Shown: positions 41,859 through 49,950 of the stretch, piece after piece
Numbering within the stretch: position 1 is the stretch's first letter
How the letters are laid out: every line of letters begins with the position of its first letter
NCBI GenBank assembly: GCA_021793515.1
Contig: JAJYSP010000014.1
Coordinates: 1-64,000 of the forward strand
Source of the DNA: Actinomycetes bacterium
GTDB lineage: Bacteria > Actinomycetota > Acidimicrobiia > Acidimicrobiales > RAAP-2
Length of the DNA: 64,000 nt
Direction: 5' to 3'
The notes under the pieces: model-generated
What the model was told of the DNA's origin: nothing
What the model saw: only the letters and a program-made list of their open reading frames with translations
The model's database searches: none
Position numbers and translations under genes: made by a program

Positions 41859-42899
41859 TCAGCGGGCGGCGAGGGGCGCACCGAGGGCGCGCTCGACCTC
41901 GGGGAGCACCTCGGTCGCGAGCAACTCGACCGCGGCGGCGGTGTCCGCGAAGGGCAGACCGCCGAGTCCGACCTGGGCGAGGAATCGGTCGTGGCCGAGC
42001 AGGTCGTGCTCGAAGAGGATCTTGTCCACGATTTCAGCCGGACTGCCGACGAAGAGTGCACCCTCGGGCGCGGCCCAGGACTCGAAGGCGTCGCGACCTA
42101 GTGGGTTGCCTCGCGCGGCTGGCATGTTCTGGCCGATGTAGCGCGAGTAGTAGGGGTAGAAGGTGTCGCGCGCCTCTTGGGAGGTTCTCGCGACGTGGAC
42201 GTGGCTGGTCACGCCGATGCGAAGGTGCTCATGGCCGGCGTTCGCGCCGGCGGCACGGTACCGGTCCGCGAGGTCGACGAATCGACGGGGTTGACCGAGG
42301 ATGGCGAGGTAAAGCGCCAGTCCGTGGTGTCCGGCCCGCTCGGCGCTCGCCGGCGTACCGCCCACGGCGATCCAGATCGGCAGGCGGTCTTGTGACGGCC
42401 GCGGGTAGACGCCCACGTTCTCGATCGGCGGGCGGAACCGCCCCGACGAGGTGACCCGCTCGGACTCATTCAGTCGCTCGAGCAGAGCGAGCTTCTCGTC
42501 AAAGAGCGCGTCGTAGTCGTTGAGGTCGTACCCGAAGAGAGGAAAGGACTCGACGTAGGCGCCTCGACCGACCGTGATCTCCGCTCGCGCGTTCGAGAGC
42601 AGGTCGAGGGTGGCGAAGTCCTGGAAGACCGTGACCGGATCGGCAGTGGAGAGCACGGTCACCGTCGAGGTCAGTCGGATCCTCGTTGTGCGCGCCGCGA
42701 CCGCGGCCAACACCACGGCTGGTGAGGCGATCGCGAAGTCGGGGCGATGGTGCTCGCCAACGCCGAAGACGTGCAGGCCGGCCTCGTCGGCGATACGCGC
42801 GAGCTCGATGAACTCGCCCAGGCGCGTGGCGGGGTCACGCAGGCGTTGCGTGAGTGGGTCGGTCGTGAGCTCTCCGAAGGTGAAGAGCCCGATCTCCAT
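41859..42899 (-). CDS. Luciferase-like flavin-dependent oxidoreductase
   Basis: A 346-residue TIM-barrel protein of the luciferase-like monooxygenase family, beginning MEIGLFTFGEL. Family residues include ELARIADEAGLHVFGVGEHHRPDFAIASP, VTVLSTADPVTVFQDFATLDLLSNARAEITVGRG split over two strands, and LPIWIAVGGTPASAERAG. Members use FMNH2 or F420 to oxidise or reduce organic substrates. The ATG at 42899 leaves an 17-base gap after the esterase gene; an upstream in-frame start would overlap it. Confidence 0.88.
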   Translation of the reverse strand: MEIGLFTFGELTTDPLTQRLRDPATRLGEFIELARIADEAGLHVFGVGEHHRPDFAIASPAVVLAAVAARTTRIRLTSTVTVLSTADPVTVFQDFATLDLLSNARAEITVGRGAYVESFPLFGYDLNDYDALFDEKLALLERLNESERVTSSGRFRPPIENVGVYPRPSQDRLPIWIAVGGTPASAERAGHHGLALYLAILGQPRRFVDLADRYRAAGANAGHEHLRIGVTSHVHVARTSQEARDTFYPYYSRYIGQNMPAARGNPLGRDAFESWAAPEGALFVGSPAEIVDKILFEHDLLGHDRFLAQVGLGGLPFADTAAAVELLATEVLPEVERALGAPLAAR

Positions 42900-42916
42900 C
42901 GCGGGCCGGGTCGTGG

Positions 42917-43534
42917 TCACGATCGGGTATGCGTGGTGATCCACTGGCGCAAGCTCGGCAGGATCGACTGGCTGATCTCGTGGCCGCCGGGGTGGCGATG
43001 GGTGACCGCGAGCGCGCCGGCCTCGCCACTGAGGTAGGCCCAGGTCTGCTCGAGCAGGTCACGGGGGATGACCGTGTCATCGGTCGCCTGGGCGTGAAAG
43101 ACGGCGAGACCATCGAGTCGGTCGGGTTCCGTCGAGACACCGGCGTCAAAGGGCATCGTGCCGTAGAGCACCGCGACCCCGGCTAGGCGGTTGGGCCGGT
43201 CTAGGGCCAGGCCGCCCGCGAAGGCCGCGCCGCCCGAGAATCCGATCACGATGACGGGTCGGTCGTCGGCGATGTCGTCGAGCCACTCCCAGAACCAGTC
43301 GAGCTGGGTGCGCAGCGACGCGACGGTGGGTCGTCCGATACCGCGGTTCTCGAACCACGCGTAGCCGTCGCCACCGAGGTCGATTGGTCCGCGCACGGCG
43401 GCGTAGGCGGGCCCGATGGGCAAGACGTCGGCGAGACTGGCGATCTCGCGCTCGTTCGACCCCCGGCCGTGCAGCAGCACGACGATCGGGGCGGTCGGGT
43501 CCGGTGACCCGCGCCAGAGGACGGTCGGCTCCAC
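42917..43534 (-). CDS. Carboxylesterase/phospholipase-like alpha/beta hydrolase
   Basis: A 205-residue alpha/beta hydrolase of the phospholipase/carboxylesterase (YpfH/YtpA-like) group. Visible are the oxyanion strand VVLLHGRGSNERE, the nucleophile elbow VIGFSGGAAFA (Ser about 100), the acid in ATDDTVIP and the catalytic His in RHPGGHEISQ. The substrate is an ester, otherwise unknown. The GTG start follows the dioxygenase stop by one base, showing a shared transcript. Confidence 0.87.
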   Translation of the reverse strand: MEPTVLWRGSPDPTAPIVVLLHGRGSNEREIASLADVLPIGPAYAAVRGPIDLGGDGYAWFENRGIGRPTVASLRTQLDWFWEWLDDIADDRPVIVIGFSGGAAFAGGLALDRPNRLAGVAVLYGTMPFDAGVSTEPDRLDGLAVFHAQATDDTVIPRDLLEQTWAYLSGEAGALAVTHRHPGGHEISQSILPSLRQWITTHTRS

Positions 43535-43535
43535 G

Positions 43536-44312
43536 TTACGCCCCCACCACGTAGGAGGTCATCGAGAGCGAGCCCATCGTGCAACCGTCGACGAGGACGC
43601 TCGTCGCGTCACCCCGGGCGTCCGCGACACCGCAGAGGTAGGCGAGGGGGAGGAAGTGGTCGGGCGTCGGCGCCGCCAGTCGGTAGTCGGTCGAGCCCAC
43701 CAGTCGGCCGATCGCCGTGGGGTCGTCCGCCATCTGGCTACGCACGTCGTCATCGAAACGGTGGGCCCAGTCGAACCCCTCATCGGTCGCGTGCCAGTCA
43801 ATCGCGCGTAGGTTGTGCACGACGTTGCCGCTCGCGATGATCATGATGCCGTCGTCGAGTAGTGGCGCGAGGCGCCGACCGAGGTCGATGTGGTAGTCGA
43901 GCGATTTGGTCCCGTCGATCGAGAGCTGGACGACGGGGACGTCCGCCGCGGGAAAGACGTGGGCCAGTACCGACCACGTGCCGTGGTCGATGCCCCAGGT
44001 CCGGTCGTCGAGTGCGACCGAGACGGGCTTGACGATCTCGGAGACCTGCGCGGCCACGTCGGGTGCCCCCGGCGCCGGGTAGTCGAAGTCGAACAGTTGC
44101 TGGGGAAAGCCGTAGAAGTCGTGGATCACCGGGGGGTTCGCCATCGAGGTCACGGCGGCGGTGTCGATATACCAGTGCGCGGAGATCGCGAGCACCGCCC
44201 GAGGGCGGTCACTCAGTAGGCCGAACGTCGCCCACGCGTCGGTGAAGTGGTTGTGTTCGAGGGTATTCATAGGGGTGCCGTGTCCGATGAACGCGGCGGG
44301 CATGGGGGCCAT
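43536..44312 (-). CDS. DODA-type extradiol ring-cleavage dioxygenase (LigB fold)
   Basis: A 258-residue class III extradiol dioxygenase of the 4,5-DOPA dioxygenase type. Metal and catalytic histidines lie in AFIGHGTPMN, AISAHWYID, GIDHGTWSVL and GNVVHNLRAI. Such enzymes open catechol rings, although several bacterial homologues have unknown substrates. ATG 44312 has GGGAG 6 bases upstream; a longer frame to 44546 crosses the divergent MarR gene and is rejected. Transcribed with the esterase and oxidoreductase; divergent from MarR. Confidence 0.88.
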   Translation of the reverse strand: MAPMPAAFIGHGTPMNTLEHNHFTDAWATFGLLSDRPRAVLAISAHWYIDTAAVTSMANPPVIHDFYGFPQQLFDFDYPAPGAPDVAAQVSEIVKPVSVALDDRTWGIDHGTWSVLAHVFPAADVPVVQLSIDGTKSLDYHIDLGRRLAPLLDDGIMIIASGNVVHNLRAIDWHATDEGFDWAHRFDDDVRSQMADDPTAIGRLVGSTDYRLAAPTPDHFLPLAYLCGVADARGDATSVLVDGCTMGSLSMTSYVVGA

Positions 44313-44390
44313 GGTGTCTCCCAACGGTCGAGGTGACTCCAGTGTAGTGGCAAGTAGGTGACATATCAACAAATTTGCTAGGCTGGAACC
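44313..44390. promoter_or_regulatory. Divergent promoter region of the dioxygenase operon and marR-type gene
   Basis: A 78-base intergenic stretch with a local AT-rich core (ACATATCAACAAATTTG) amid GC-rich DNA. Position between a catabolic operon and a divergent MarR regulator suggests the operator lies here. No perfect palindrome was seen. Confidence 0.5.
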
Positions 44391-44852
44391 ATGAGTGAAA
44401 TCAACTGGCTCGCGGCCGACGAACTGGCGGCCTGGAAGGGCATGGCGCTGATGAACTTGCAGTTGAGCGCGACGCTCGGCCGCGCGCTCGCGGCCGACGG
44501 TCTCTCGTACCCGGACTACCTCGTGTTGACCACCTTGTCGGACCACGAGGACAATCGGTGCCGGGTGGTCGGGTTGAGTGACGAGCTCGGGTGGGAGAAG
44601 AGCCGAGCGTCACACCACGTGGCCCGCATGCGCGAGCGCGGTCTCGTCGAGAAGCAGCGATGTCCCACCGATCAGCGTGGCGCCTACGTGGTCCTGACCG
44701 ACGCGGGCCGTCGAGCGCTTGACGCCGCGGCACCGGGACACGTGGCGACGGTTCGCCAGAACTTCGTGGACCTGCTCACGTCCGAACAGTTGAACGCGGT
44801 GGCGACGATCTCGTCGGTCGTGCTGACACACCTCGCCAACGCCCGCGACTGA
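44391..44852 (+). CDS. MarR-family transcriptional regulator
   Basis: A 153-residue regulator with the MarR winged helix: YPDYLVLTTLSDHEDNRCRVV, LSDELGWEKSRASHHVARMRERGLVEK (recognition helix) and RGAYVVLTDAGRRALDAAAPGH (wing). MarR proteins usually repress nearby catabolic or efflux genes until a phenolic or similar ligand binds. Divergence from the DODA-type dioxygenase gene suggests control of that operon by an aromatic compound (inference). A strong bidirectional hairpin follows. Confidence 0.92.
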   Translation: MSEINWLAADELAAWKGMALMNLQLSATLGRALAADGLSYPDYLVLTTLSDHEDNRCRVVGLSDELGWEKSRASHHVARMRERGLVEKQRCPTDQRGAYVVLTDAGRRALDAAAPGHVATVRQNFVDLLTSEQLNAVATISSVVLTHLANARD

Positions 44853-44868
44853 CCCGCGACTGACCAGA

Positions 44869-44912
44869 CAACGACAGAACGCCGGGCCAAGTGGCCCGGC
44901 GTTCTGTCGTTG
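44869..44912. terminator. Bidirectional terminator (20-bp perfect stem)
   Basis: CAACGACAGAACGCCGGGCC pairs perfectly with its complement at 44893-44912 around AAGT. It lies between the converging marR-type gene and cytochrome operon and can end both transcripts. Confidence 0.85.
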
Positions 44913-44918
44913 AAGGCG

Positions 44919-45860
44919 CTACGCGCTGTAGTGCTCGCGCCAAATCAGTCGATAGACCTTCACCTTGCGCGGGATGGACCGCAAACCCGGGATGAAGGGC
45001 AGCAGTAGGAGCAGAATCGAGAGCAACCCCATCAAGGCCGAGACCTGCACGTCGGCGTTGGAGCTGGAGTTGAACGGTGGCACCTGGTACCAGAAGGTGT
45101 AGAGCCACAGCCACGCCTGGCCCGGGTAGCTCCCCGTCTCGTTCATCATCCCCCACTGGCTGCCCAGGAGATGCTGCTTCTGGGCCAGGTTGGCGAGGTA
45201 CGTCCCGTCAGCTACGAACAACAACGGCTTGGTGTAGTTCGTCGTGTAGAAACCGCCCCCCGTCACGAGCGCCTGGTCGAGCGCGCCCGATCGGGCCATC
45301 GAGGTGAGCTTGTTGATTAGCTCCGGCACTGGCCCGGCGTTGGTCGCGGGTACGTTGATCTGGCCGTTGCTCCAGGTCATCTTGGAGGCGCCCGCGGTGT
45401 AGTTCGACACCCACGACTTCTGCTGGGAGGCGCTCGCGCTCTTCCACTCGGTGAGCGCCGCGCTCAGTGGCTTGTCGTAGGGCAAGCTCGAGAGCGGGTT
45501 GATGACGAAGTCTCGGACCGTGTTGACGGGAATCGTCACGCCGGCGAACTGCGCCAGCCGCAGGGGACCGAGGTTCTGACCAGGCGCCGCGGTGTTGTAT
45601 GGTGCCCCGTACTTGGCGGTTACGGTCGACCCGTTCAGCTCGCCGAGCGCGGTGGTCGCGAAGTCGATCGGATCGGCGTTCGACCACGCTTTGACCGTGA
45701 TCGCGCGTTCGTCGGGCGAGCCGAAGAGCGTGGCGAGCAGGACCACGAGCAGTCCCACCACGATGATCGCGATGGTGCCTTCCTTGATGATGTCGTAGGG
45801 GACGTATTTACCCTTGTACTCGGGCGCGTCGACGTCGGGGCGAAATGGCTTCGTGCTCAC
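44919..45860 (-). CDS. Membrane partner of the b6-type cytochrome (large exterior domain)
   Basis: A 313-residue protein with one N-terminal span (about residues 28-46), an exterior domain of about 230 residues and a C-terminal span (about 277-296). The end reads LLLLLPFIPGLRSIPRKVKVYRLIWR, like the tail of cytochrome b or subunit IV. The exterior domain has no cysteine, so it carries neither a Rieske cluster nor a c-type haem. It contains helical segments (SAALTEWKSASASQQKSW, GPVPELINKLTSMARSG). I infer a structural or quinone-site subunit replacing the second half of cytochrome b. The GTG start overlaps the cytochrome stop (GTGA). No named family. Confidence 0.65.
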   Translation of the reverse strand: MSTKPFRPDVDAPEYKGKYVPYDIIKEGTIAIIVVGLLVVLLATLFGSPDERAITVKAWSNADPIDFATTALGELNGSTVTAKYGAPYNTAAPGQNLGPLRLAQFAGVTIPVNTVRDFVINPLSSLPYDKPLSAALTEWKSASASQQKSWVSNYTAGASKMTWSNGQINVPATNAGPVPELINKLTSMARSGALDQALVTGGGFYTTNYTKPLLFVADGTYLANLAQKQHLLGSQWGMMNETGSYPGQAWLWLYTFWYQVPPFNSSSNADVQVSALMGLLSILLLLLPFIPGLRSIPRKVKVYRLIWREHYSA

Positions 45861-46483
45861 TTGGTGGCTCCGTTCTGCTCTTCAAACGGGGGAACGACAC
45901 CCTTGACCCGCACCATCAAGACGTGGATAGTCGTCAGGAGCACGGCGGCGAGCGGTAGCAAGACGATGTGCCACATCAGCATCTGACCGAGGTTCAACAC
46001 GTTGAAGATCGACCCCGCGCCGGTGGCGTTGATGCCGTCCTTGGCCTGCGTCGAGATCCACTGCGAGTCGAAGTTGGTCTGCGAGACGTACCCCGTGAAG
46101 GCAGTTCCGACCGACGCGAGGAACGTGACGACACCGGTCACCCAGGTGAGTGACCGTCCGCCGCGCCACGCGGCCATGAAGAATTTGCCCCACAGGTGCA
46201 CGATCATCGCGAAGAAGAAGATCTCCACGCTCCAGAGGTGCGTCGAGTTCACGAAGTGACCGATCGACGACGAATGCCACCACTGCGGGCCGCGGATCGC
46301 GAGAATGATCCCCGACAGGATGACCAACATCAGCGCGGCGAGGGTCGTCACACCGAAGACGTAGATCCACGAGGAGACGTACGCCGGCTGGGTGTCCGGG
46401 AGCAGCTTCTCGGGGGGGAGGTGGCCGGTCGCGCGCTTGCGCAGGCGCGTCGTCCACTGCCGTTCGATCTCAGCGGTACTCAT
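45857..46483 (-). CDS. Cytochrome b6-type membrane cytochrome (N-terminal half of cytochrome b)
   Basis: A 208-residue protein with four membrane spans and two pairs of haem-ligand histidines. In span 2, HLWSVEIFFFAMIVH has 13 residues between the His; in span 4, HIVLLPLAAVLLTTIH has 14, the spacing typical of cytochrome b6 rather than mitochondrial-type b. It also has the GxxxA-type loop WRGGRSLTWVTGV and TGYVSQTNFDSQW. It should bind two b haems and move electrons across the membrane from quinol. No Rieske or c1 gene lies beside it. ATG overlaps the preceding stop (ATGA). Confidence 0.85.
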   Translation of the reverse strand: MSTAEIERQWTTRLRKRATGHLPPEKLLPDTQPAYVSSWIYVFGVTTLAALMLVILSGIILAIRGPQWWHSSSIGHFVNSTHLWSVEIFFFAMIVHLWGKFFMAAWRGGRSLTWVTGVVTFLASVGTAFTGYVSQTNFDSQWISTQAKDGINATGAGSIFNVLNLGQMLMWHIVLLPLAAVLLTTIHVLMVRVKGVVPPFEEQNGATK

Positions 46484-46662
46484 CGGCTCTCCTTACGGCG
46501 GCTGCGACCGGGGAACGGCAGGAACAGCGCTGCGATAAAGGCGATGATCATGAGCACGATGACGATGAAATTCGCCAGCGAGATGTCAATCACGCCCCAG
46601 TGGATGTAGTGCCCGTAGTTATTGAGCGGTATCAGGGCCGCTAACGACCAAAAATAAGCCAT
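46480..46662 (-). CDS. Small single-span membrane protein of the cytochrome operon
   Basis: A 60-residue protein with a hydrophobic N-terminal part (AYFWSLAALIPLNNYGHYIHWG), a membrane span (about 28-50, ANFIVIVLMIIAFIAALFLPF) and a basic tail. It is the first gene of the cytochrome unit and its TGA overlaps the cytochrome start. Likely a small assembly or stabilising subunit like those of bc and oxidase complexes. GGAGG lies 12 bases before the ATG. Confidence 0.7.
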   Translation of the reverse strand: MAYFWSLAALIPLNNYGHYIHWGVIDISLANFIVIVLMIIAFIAALFLPFPGRSRRKESR

Positions 46663-46762
46663 GGCTTGCTCGTTCCTCCCAACTAGATCCGAGGTGCCTC
46701 GTCTCGCAGCACGAGTGTCGTGACCGTGAGGCTACTTGGCAACGACGCGCGACGCGGACTAG

Positions 46763-47692
46763 TCACGCCACCGTTTTAGTTCCTGGCACGCGGTCGCGCG
46801 CGGTCTGACGCAGGTGAAACTGAGTAACACCTATGCAAAGCGACACCGCGCCAGCGATATGCAGTTCGACGAGGACGACCGGAACGTGGGTGACGTACTG
46901 GACAAAGCCAATGATCGCCTGAATGAGCGCGATGACCACGAGCCGACGCACTCCTAGGCGCAGCGCGTCGGGGACGCCGCTTCGCCAGATCGCGAAGACG
47001 AGCCCGGTCACCAGTCCAAGGAAGAGCACGGCCAGCACCGAGTGGACCCAGGCGGCGTCGGCGAAGGCGAACGGCAGTCGCCGAGCCACGAGCTGGCCCT
47101 GCGCCGCACCAGCGTGGGGACCTGAGCCGGTAGTGGCGGTGCCCGCGAACAGGACGAGGACGAACGGGATCCAGAGCAAGCGCGCGATGAGACGGAAGTG
47201 CGGGTCGCGCACGTCGGCGCGAGCGCCAGGGCCGTAGACGTACTTCGAGCGGTGATAAAGGATGGCCCCGACGACGACCATCGCGAGTGACAGGATCATG
47301 TGCAGTGAGACCAGCCACGGATTGAGTTTGGAGTAGACGACGAAGGCGCCGAGGATGGCGTCGGCGACCACACCGAGCACCAGCAGACCGGAGAAGCCGA
47401 TGAGGTCACGTCGCCGCTCGGTACGCAGCCACGCCGCGACGAACGTCACGCCGGTCACGATCACGAGGACGATGGTGACGATCCGGTTCGTGTATTCGAT
47501 CAGGGGGTGGATCGACCACGACCCGGTTATCTGATGGCTGTAACAGGTGGGCCAGTCGGGGCAGCCGAGCCCCGAACCGGTCAGGCGAACCGCGCCGCCG
47601 GTGAGCACGATCACGATCATTGAGAGGAACGAACTGAAGGCGAACCAGCGGAACTTCGGTGGCGGGACACGGAATCGGGGCGTCGAGGTCAC
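46763..47692 (-). CDS. ctaA: Haem A synthase CtaA (COX15)
   Basis: A 309-residue membrane protein with about eight spans that oxidises haem O to haem A for aa3-type oxidase. Family marks are RLTGSGLGCPDWPTCY near residue 40, HPLIEYTNRIV (His ligand), SLHMILSL, ADAAWVHSVLAVL and VELHIAGAVSL, giving the four haem-coordinating histidines of the duplicated four-helix bundle. A second cysteine of the extracytoplasmic pair seen in many CtaA proteins lies in the PDWPTCY loop. Divergent from ctaB with a 41-base gap, so they share a control region. Confidence 0.94.
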   Translation of the reverse strand: MTSTPRFRVPPPKFRWFAFSSFLSMIVIVLTGGAVRLTGSGLGCPDWPTCYSHQITGSWSIHPLIEYTNRIVTIVLVIVTGVTFVAAWLRTERRRDLIGFSGLLVLGVVADAILGAFVVYSKLNPWLVSLHMILSLAMVVVGAILYHRSKYVYGPGARADVRDPHFRLIARLLWIPFVLVLFAGTATTGSGPHAGAAQGQLVARRLPFAFADAAWVHSVLAVLFLGLVTGLVFAIWRSGVPDALRLGVRRLVVIALIQAIIGFVQYVTHVPVVLVELHIAGAVSLCIGVTQFHLRQTARDRVPGTKTVA

Positions 47693-47733
47693 CCCCGCAG
47701 CCTACGTAAGGCGGCACTTCTAGACTGCCACCT

Positions 47734-48648
47734 ATGACCATTGAGGTGTCGAAGGGCTTTTCGACCACGGACGTGCTGAAGGGCTACCTCGCACTCACCA
47801 AGCCACGGATCATCGAGCTCCTGTTGGTGACCACGATTCCGACGATGGTCGTCGCGGCAAACGCCATCCCCGGGCTCTGGCTCGTGGTCGACACACTGAT
47901 CGGTGGGACACTCGCCGCGGCCGGGGCCAACGCGTTCAACATGGTCATCGATCGCGACATCGACGCCATCATGGAGCGCACCAAACGTCGCCCGCTCGTG
48001 CGCGGCGTCATGAGCCCTCGTGCCGCGACGATGTTCGCGGTGGCACTCGAGGTGGTCGCCTTCGCGGTCCTCGCCGTCTGGGTGAACCTGCTCGCGGCGT
48101 GGCTCGCGGTCGCGGCGATGCTCTTCTACGTGTTCGTCTACACGATCTGGTTGAAGCGACGTAGCAAGCAGAACATCGTCATTGGCGGTGCCGCGGGCGC
48201 GGTGCCCGTGCTCGTGGGTTGGGCTGCCGTCACGGGCAGCCTCTCGTGGACGCCCGTACTGCTCTTCCTCGTGGTCTTCATCTGGACGCCACCGCATTTC
48301 TGGGCATTGGCCGTGCGTTACCGCGACGACTACAGCGCCGCCCACGTGCCGATGATGCCGGTGGTCGCGTCACTTCGCCGCACGACCCTCGAGATCCTCG
48401 TCTACACCGTCATCATGTGGGTGCTGACAGTGCTCATCGGACCCGTCGCCCATTTGGGATGGATCTACGCCGTCTCGTCGATGGTGCTCGGCGGGTTCTT
48501 CACCTTCTACGCGATGCGGCTCTTTCGCCACGCGGTCCACAACCGCGCCGACGCGGGGGAGGCCATGCGACTCTTCCATTTCTCGATTACCTACCTGACG
48601 GCCCTCTTTGTACTCATGGCGGTGGATGTCCTTGTCAAAGCTCGTTGA
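47734..48648 (+). CDS. ctaB: Protohaem IX farnesyltransferase CtaB (COX10)
   Basis: A 304-residue UbiA-family prenyltransferase that makes haem O. It has nine spans and the two Asp-rich motifs NMVIDRDIDAIMERT (about residue 75) and YRDDYSAAHVPMMP (about 195), plus LTKPRIIELLLVTT at the N-terminus and FIWTPPHFWALAV. Together with CtaA it supplies haem A, implying that the organism has an aa3-type terminal oxidase elsewhere. Confidence 0.95.
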   Translation: MTIEVSKGFSTTDVLKGYLALTKPRIIELLLVTTIPTMVVAANAIPGLWLVVDTLIGGTLAAAGANAFNMVIDRDIDAIMERTKRRPLVRGVMSPRAATMFAVALEVVAFAVLAVWVNLLAAWLAVAAMLFYVFVYTIWLKRRSKQNIVIGGAAGAVPVLVGWAAVTGSLSWTPVLLFLVVFIWTPPHFWALAVRYRDDYSAAHVPMMPVVASLRRTTLEILVYTVIMWVLTVLIGPVAHLGWIYAVSSMVLGGFFTFYAMRLFRHAVHNRADAGEAMRLFHFSITYLTALFVLMAVDVLVKAR

Positions 48649-49189
48649 AAAGTGGCGGCGGGGGCACCCCTCGCCGATGATGTTCGTCTCGTTGGGCATC
48701 GGCACCGCAGTCGCGGTCGTGCTGATCGTCGTGGTCTCGCTCTTGACTGGTGGTCGTTCGCCGGTCAACGCTCTGGTCGGCACCGAGGCGAGCTCCTTCA
48801 CGTTGCCCTCGCTCGCGGGCGGCTCGTTGATAGCCCCGTACACGAAGGGTCATCCCACCGTGGTGGTCTTCATGGCGAGTTACTGTGCGCCGTGTCGTGC
48901 GGAACTCCCACACCTGGTCGCCTACCTGTCCGACCACTCGACCGGTTCGGTGCGGGTGATCGGCGTCGACACGGGCGACCAACGCCGTGCCGGGCTCACC
49001 TTCGTGCACCACGACGCCGTACCTTTCCCCGTAGCGTTCGACCCGAACAGCACGGTGGCGGCCTCGTTCCAGCTGCAGGGCATCCCCGACACCGTCTTCG
49101 TGAACGCCCAGGGAAAAGTCACCAACGTGGTCATCGGCAAGATCACTCCCGCGCAGTTCGCGAGTGACGTCGCGGCAATCAACAGCTAA
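48626..49189 (+). CDS. TlpA/ResA-like thiol-disulfide oxidoreductase
   Basis: A 187-residue membrane-anchored thioredoxin-like protein. It has a basic start, one span (about residues 22-42) and an exterior thioredoxin fold with the active site SYCAPCRAELPHL (C-x-x-C), a cis-proline region GIPDTVFVN and FPVAFDPNSTVAASF. Such proteins reduce apocytochrome c or oxidase copper-site cysteines. The ATG at 48626 overlaps the end of ctaB by 23 bases, consistent with a haem/copper oxidase maturation operon. Confidence 0.85.
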   Translation: MSLSKLVEKWRRGHPSPMMFVSLGIGTAVAVVLIVVVSLLTGGRSPVNALVGTEASSFTLPSLAGGSLIAPYTKGHPTVVVFMASYCAPCRAELPHLVAYLSDHSTGSVRVIGVDTGDQRRAGLTFVHHDAVPFPVAFDPNSTVAASFQLQGIPDTVFVNAQGKVTNVVIGKITPAQFASDVAAINS

Positions 49190-49218
49190 CGATCCACGGA
49201 GCGTGCCCCGACGCCGGA

Positions 49219-49950
49219 TCAGTCGAAGCGGAAGGTCCGGGCGGCGAGCAGCGGCGCGCCGCACGCCCAGAGTACGAGTGAGAGCCAGTCACCGCCGGTC
49301 GGATTGAGGCCGAGTCCGAGAATCCGGTGTAGGGCTTCAGCGAGGGCCCCCGAGGGGAGCGCAACCGCGATGCGGCCGACGAGGCTCGGCAGCGACGTCA
49401 CCGGTACGACGATGCCCGAGAGCAGCAGGAGCACGAGGTAGAGCCCGTTGCTCGCGGCGAGGTTCACCTCGGCGCGCAGCCAGCCGGCGAGGCCGAGTCC
49501 GATACCGGCGAGGCCCATGGAACCGAGCAGGATCACGAGGACGACGGTCATGGCACCGTGCGCGCCGCCGTGTGGCCGCCAGCCGAGCCCGACCGCGACC
49601 GCGGTGACGACGACGACCTGGATGACTTCGGTGACCAGCACCCCGGCGATCTTCGCGCCGATCAAGCGACGACGCCCGAGGGGGGTCACGTAGAGGCGGC
49701 GCAGCACACCGAAGGAACGCTCGAACCCGGTCGCGATCGAGAGCGCCACCATGGCGGTCGAGAGCACGGACAGGGCGATGATCCCCGGAGCGATGAAGTC
49801 CACCCGGTGCACGGTGGGACTCGCGGTCACCCGGGCCAGTGAGAAGAAGACGAGCAGTAGTACCGGGATCGCGATGGTCAGCAGCAGCGTCTCACCGCGG
49901 CGAACCGTCATGCGTACCTCGGCGCGGGTCTGGGCCCACCACGCCCTCAC
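49219..49950 (-). CDS. ABC-2 type transporter permease
   Basis: A 243-residue membrane protein with six spans. It starts VRAWWAQTRAEVRMTVRRGETLLLT and contains RLYVTPLGRRRLIGAKIAGV, the conserved coupling loop of ABC-2 permeases, and SGIVVPVTSLP before the last spans. The GTG at 49950 overlaps the ATPase stop (GTGA), which settles the start against a longer arginine-rich extension. With the ATPase it forms an exporter of unknown substrate. Confidence 0.88.
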   Translation of the reverse strand: MRAWWAQTRAEVRMTVRRGETLLLTIAIPVLLLVFFSLARVTASPTVHRVDFIAPGIIALSVLSTAMVALSIATGFERSFGVLRRLYVTPLGRRRLIGAKIAGVLVTEVIQVVVVTAVAVGLGWRPHGGAHGAMTVVLVILLGSMGLAGIGLGLAGWLRAEVNLAASNGLYLVLLLLSGIVVPVTSLPSLVGRIAVALPSGALAEALHRILGLGLNPTGGDWLSLVLWACGAPLLAARTFRFD

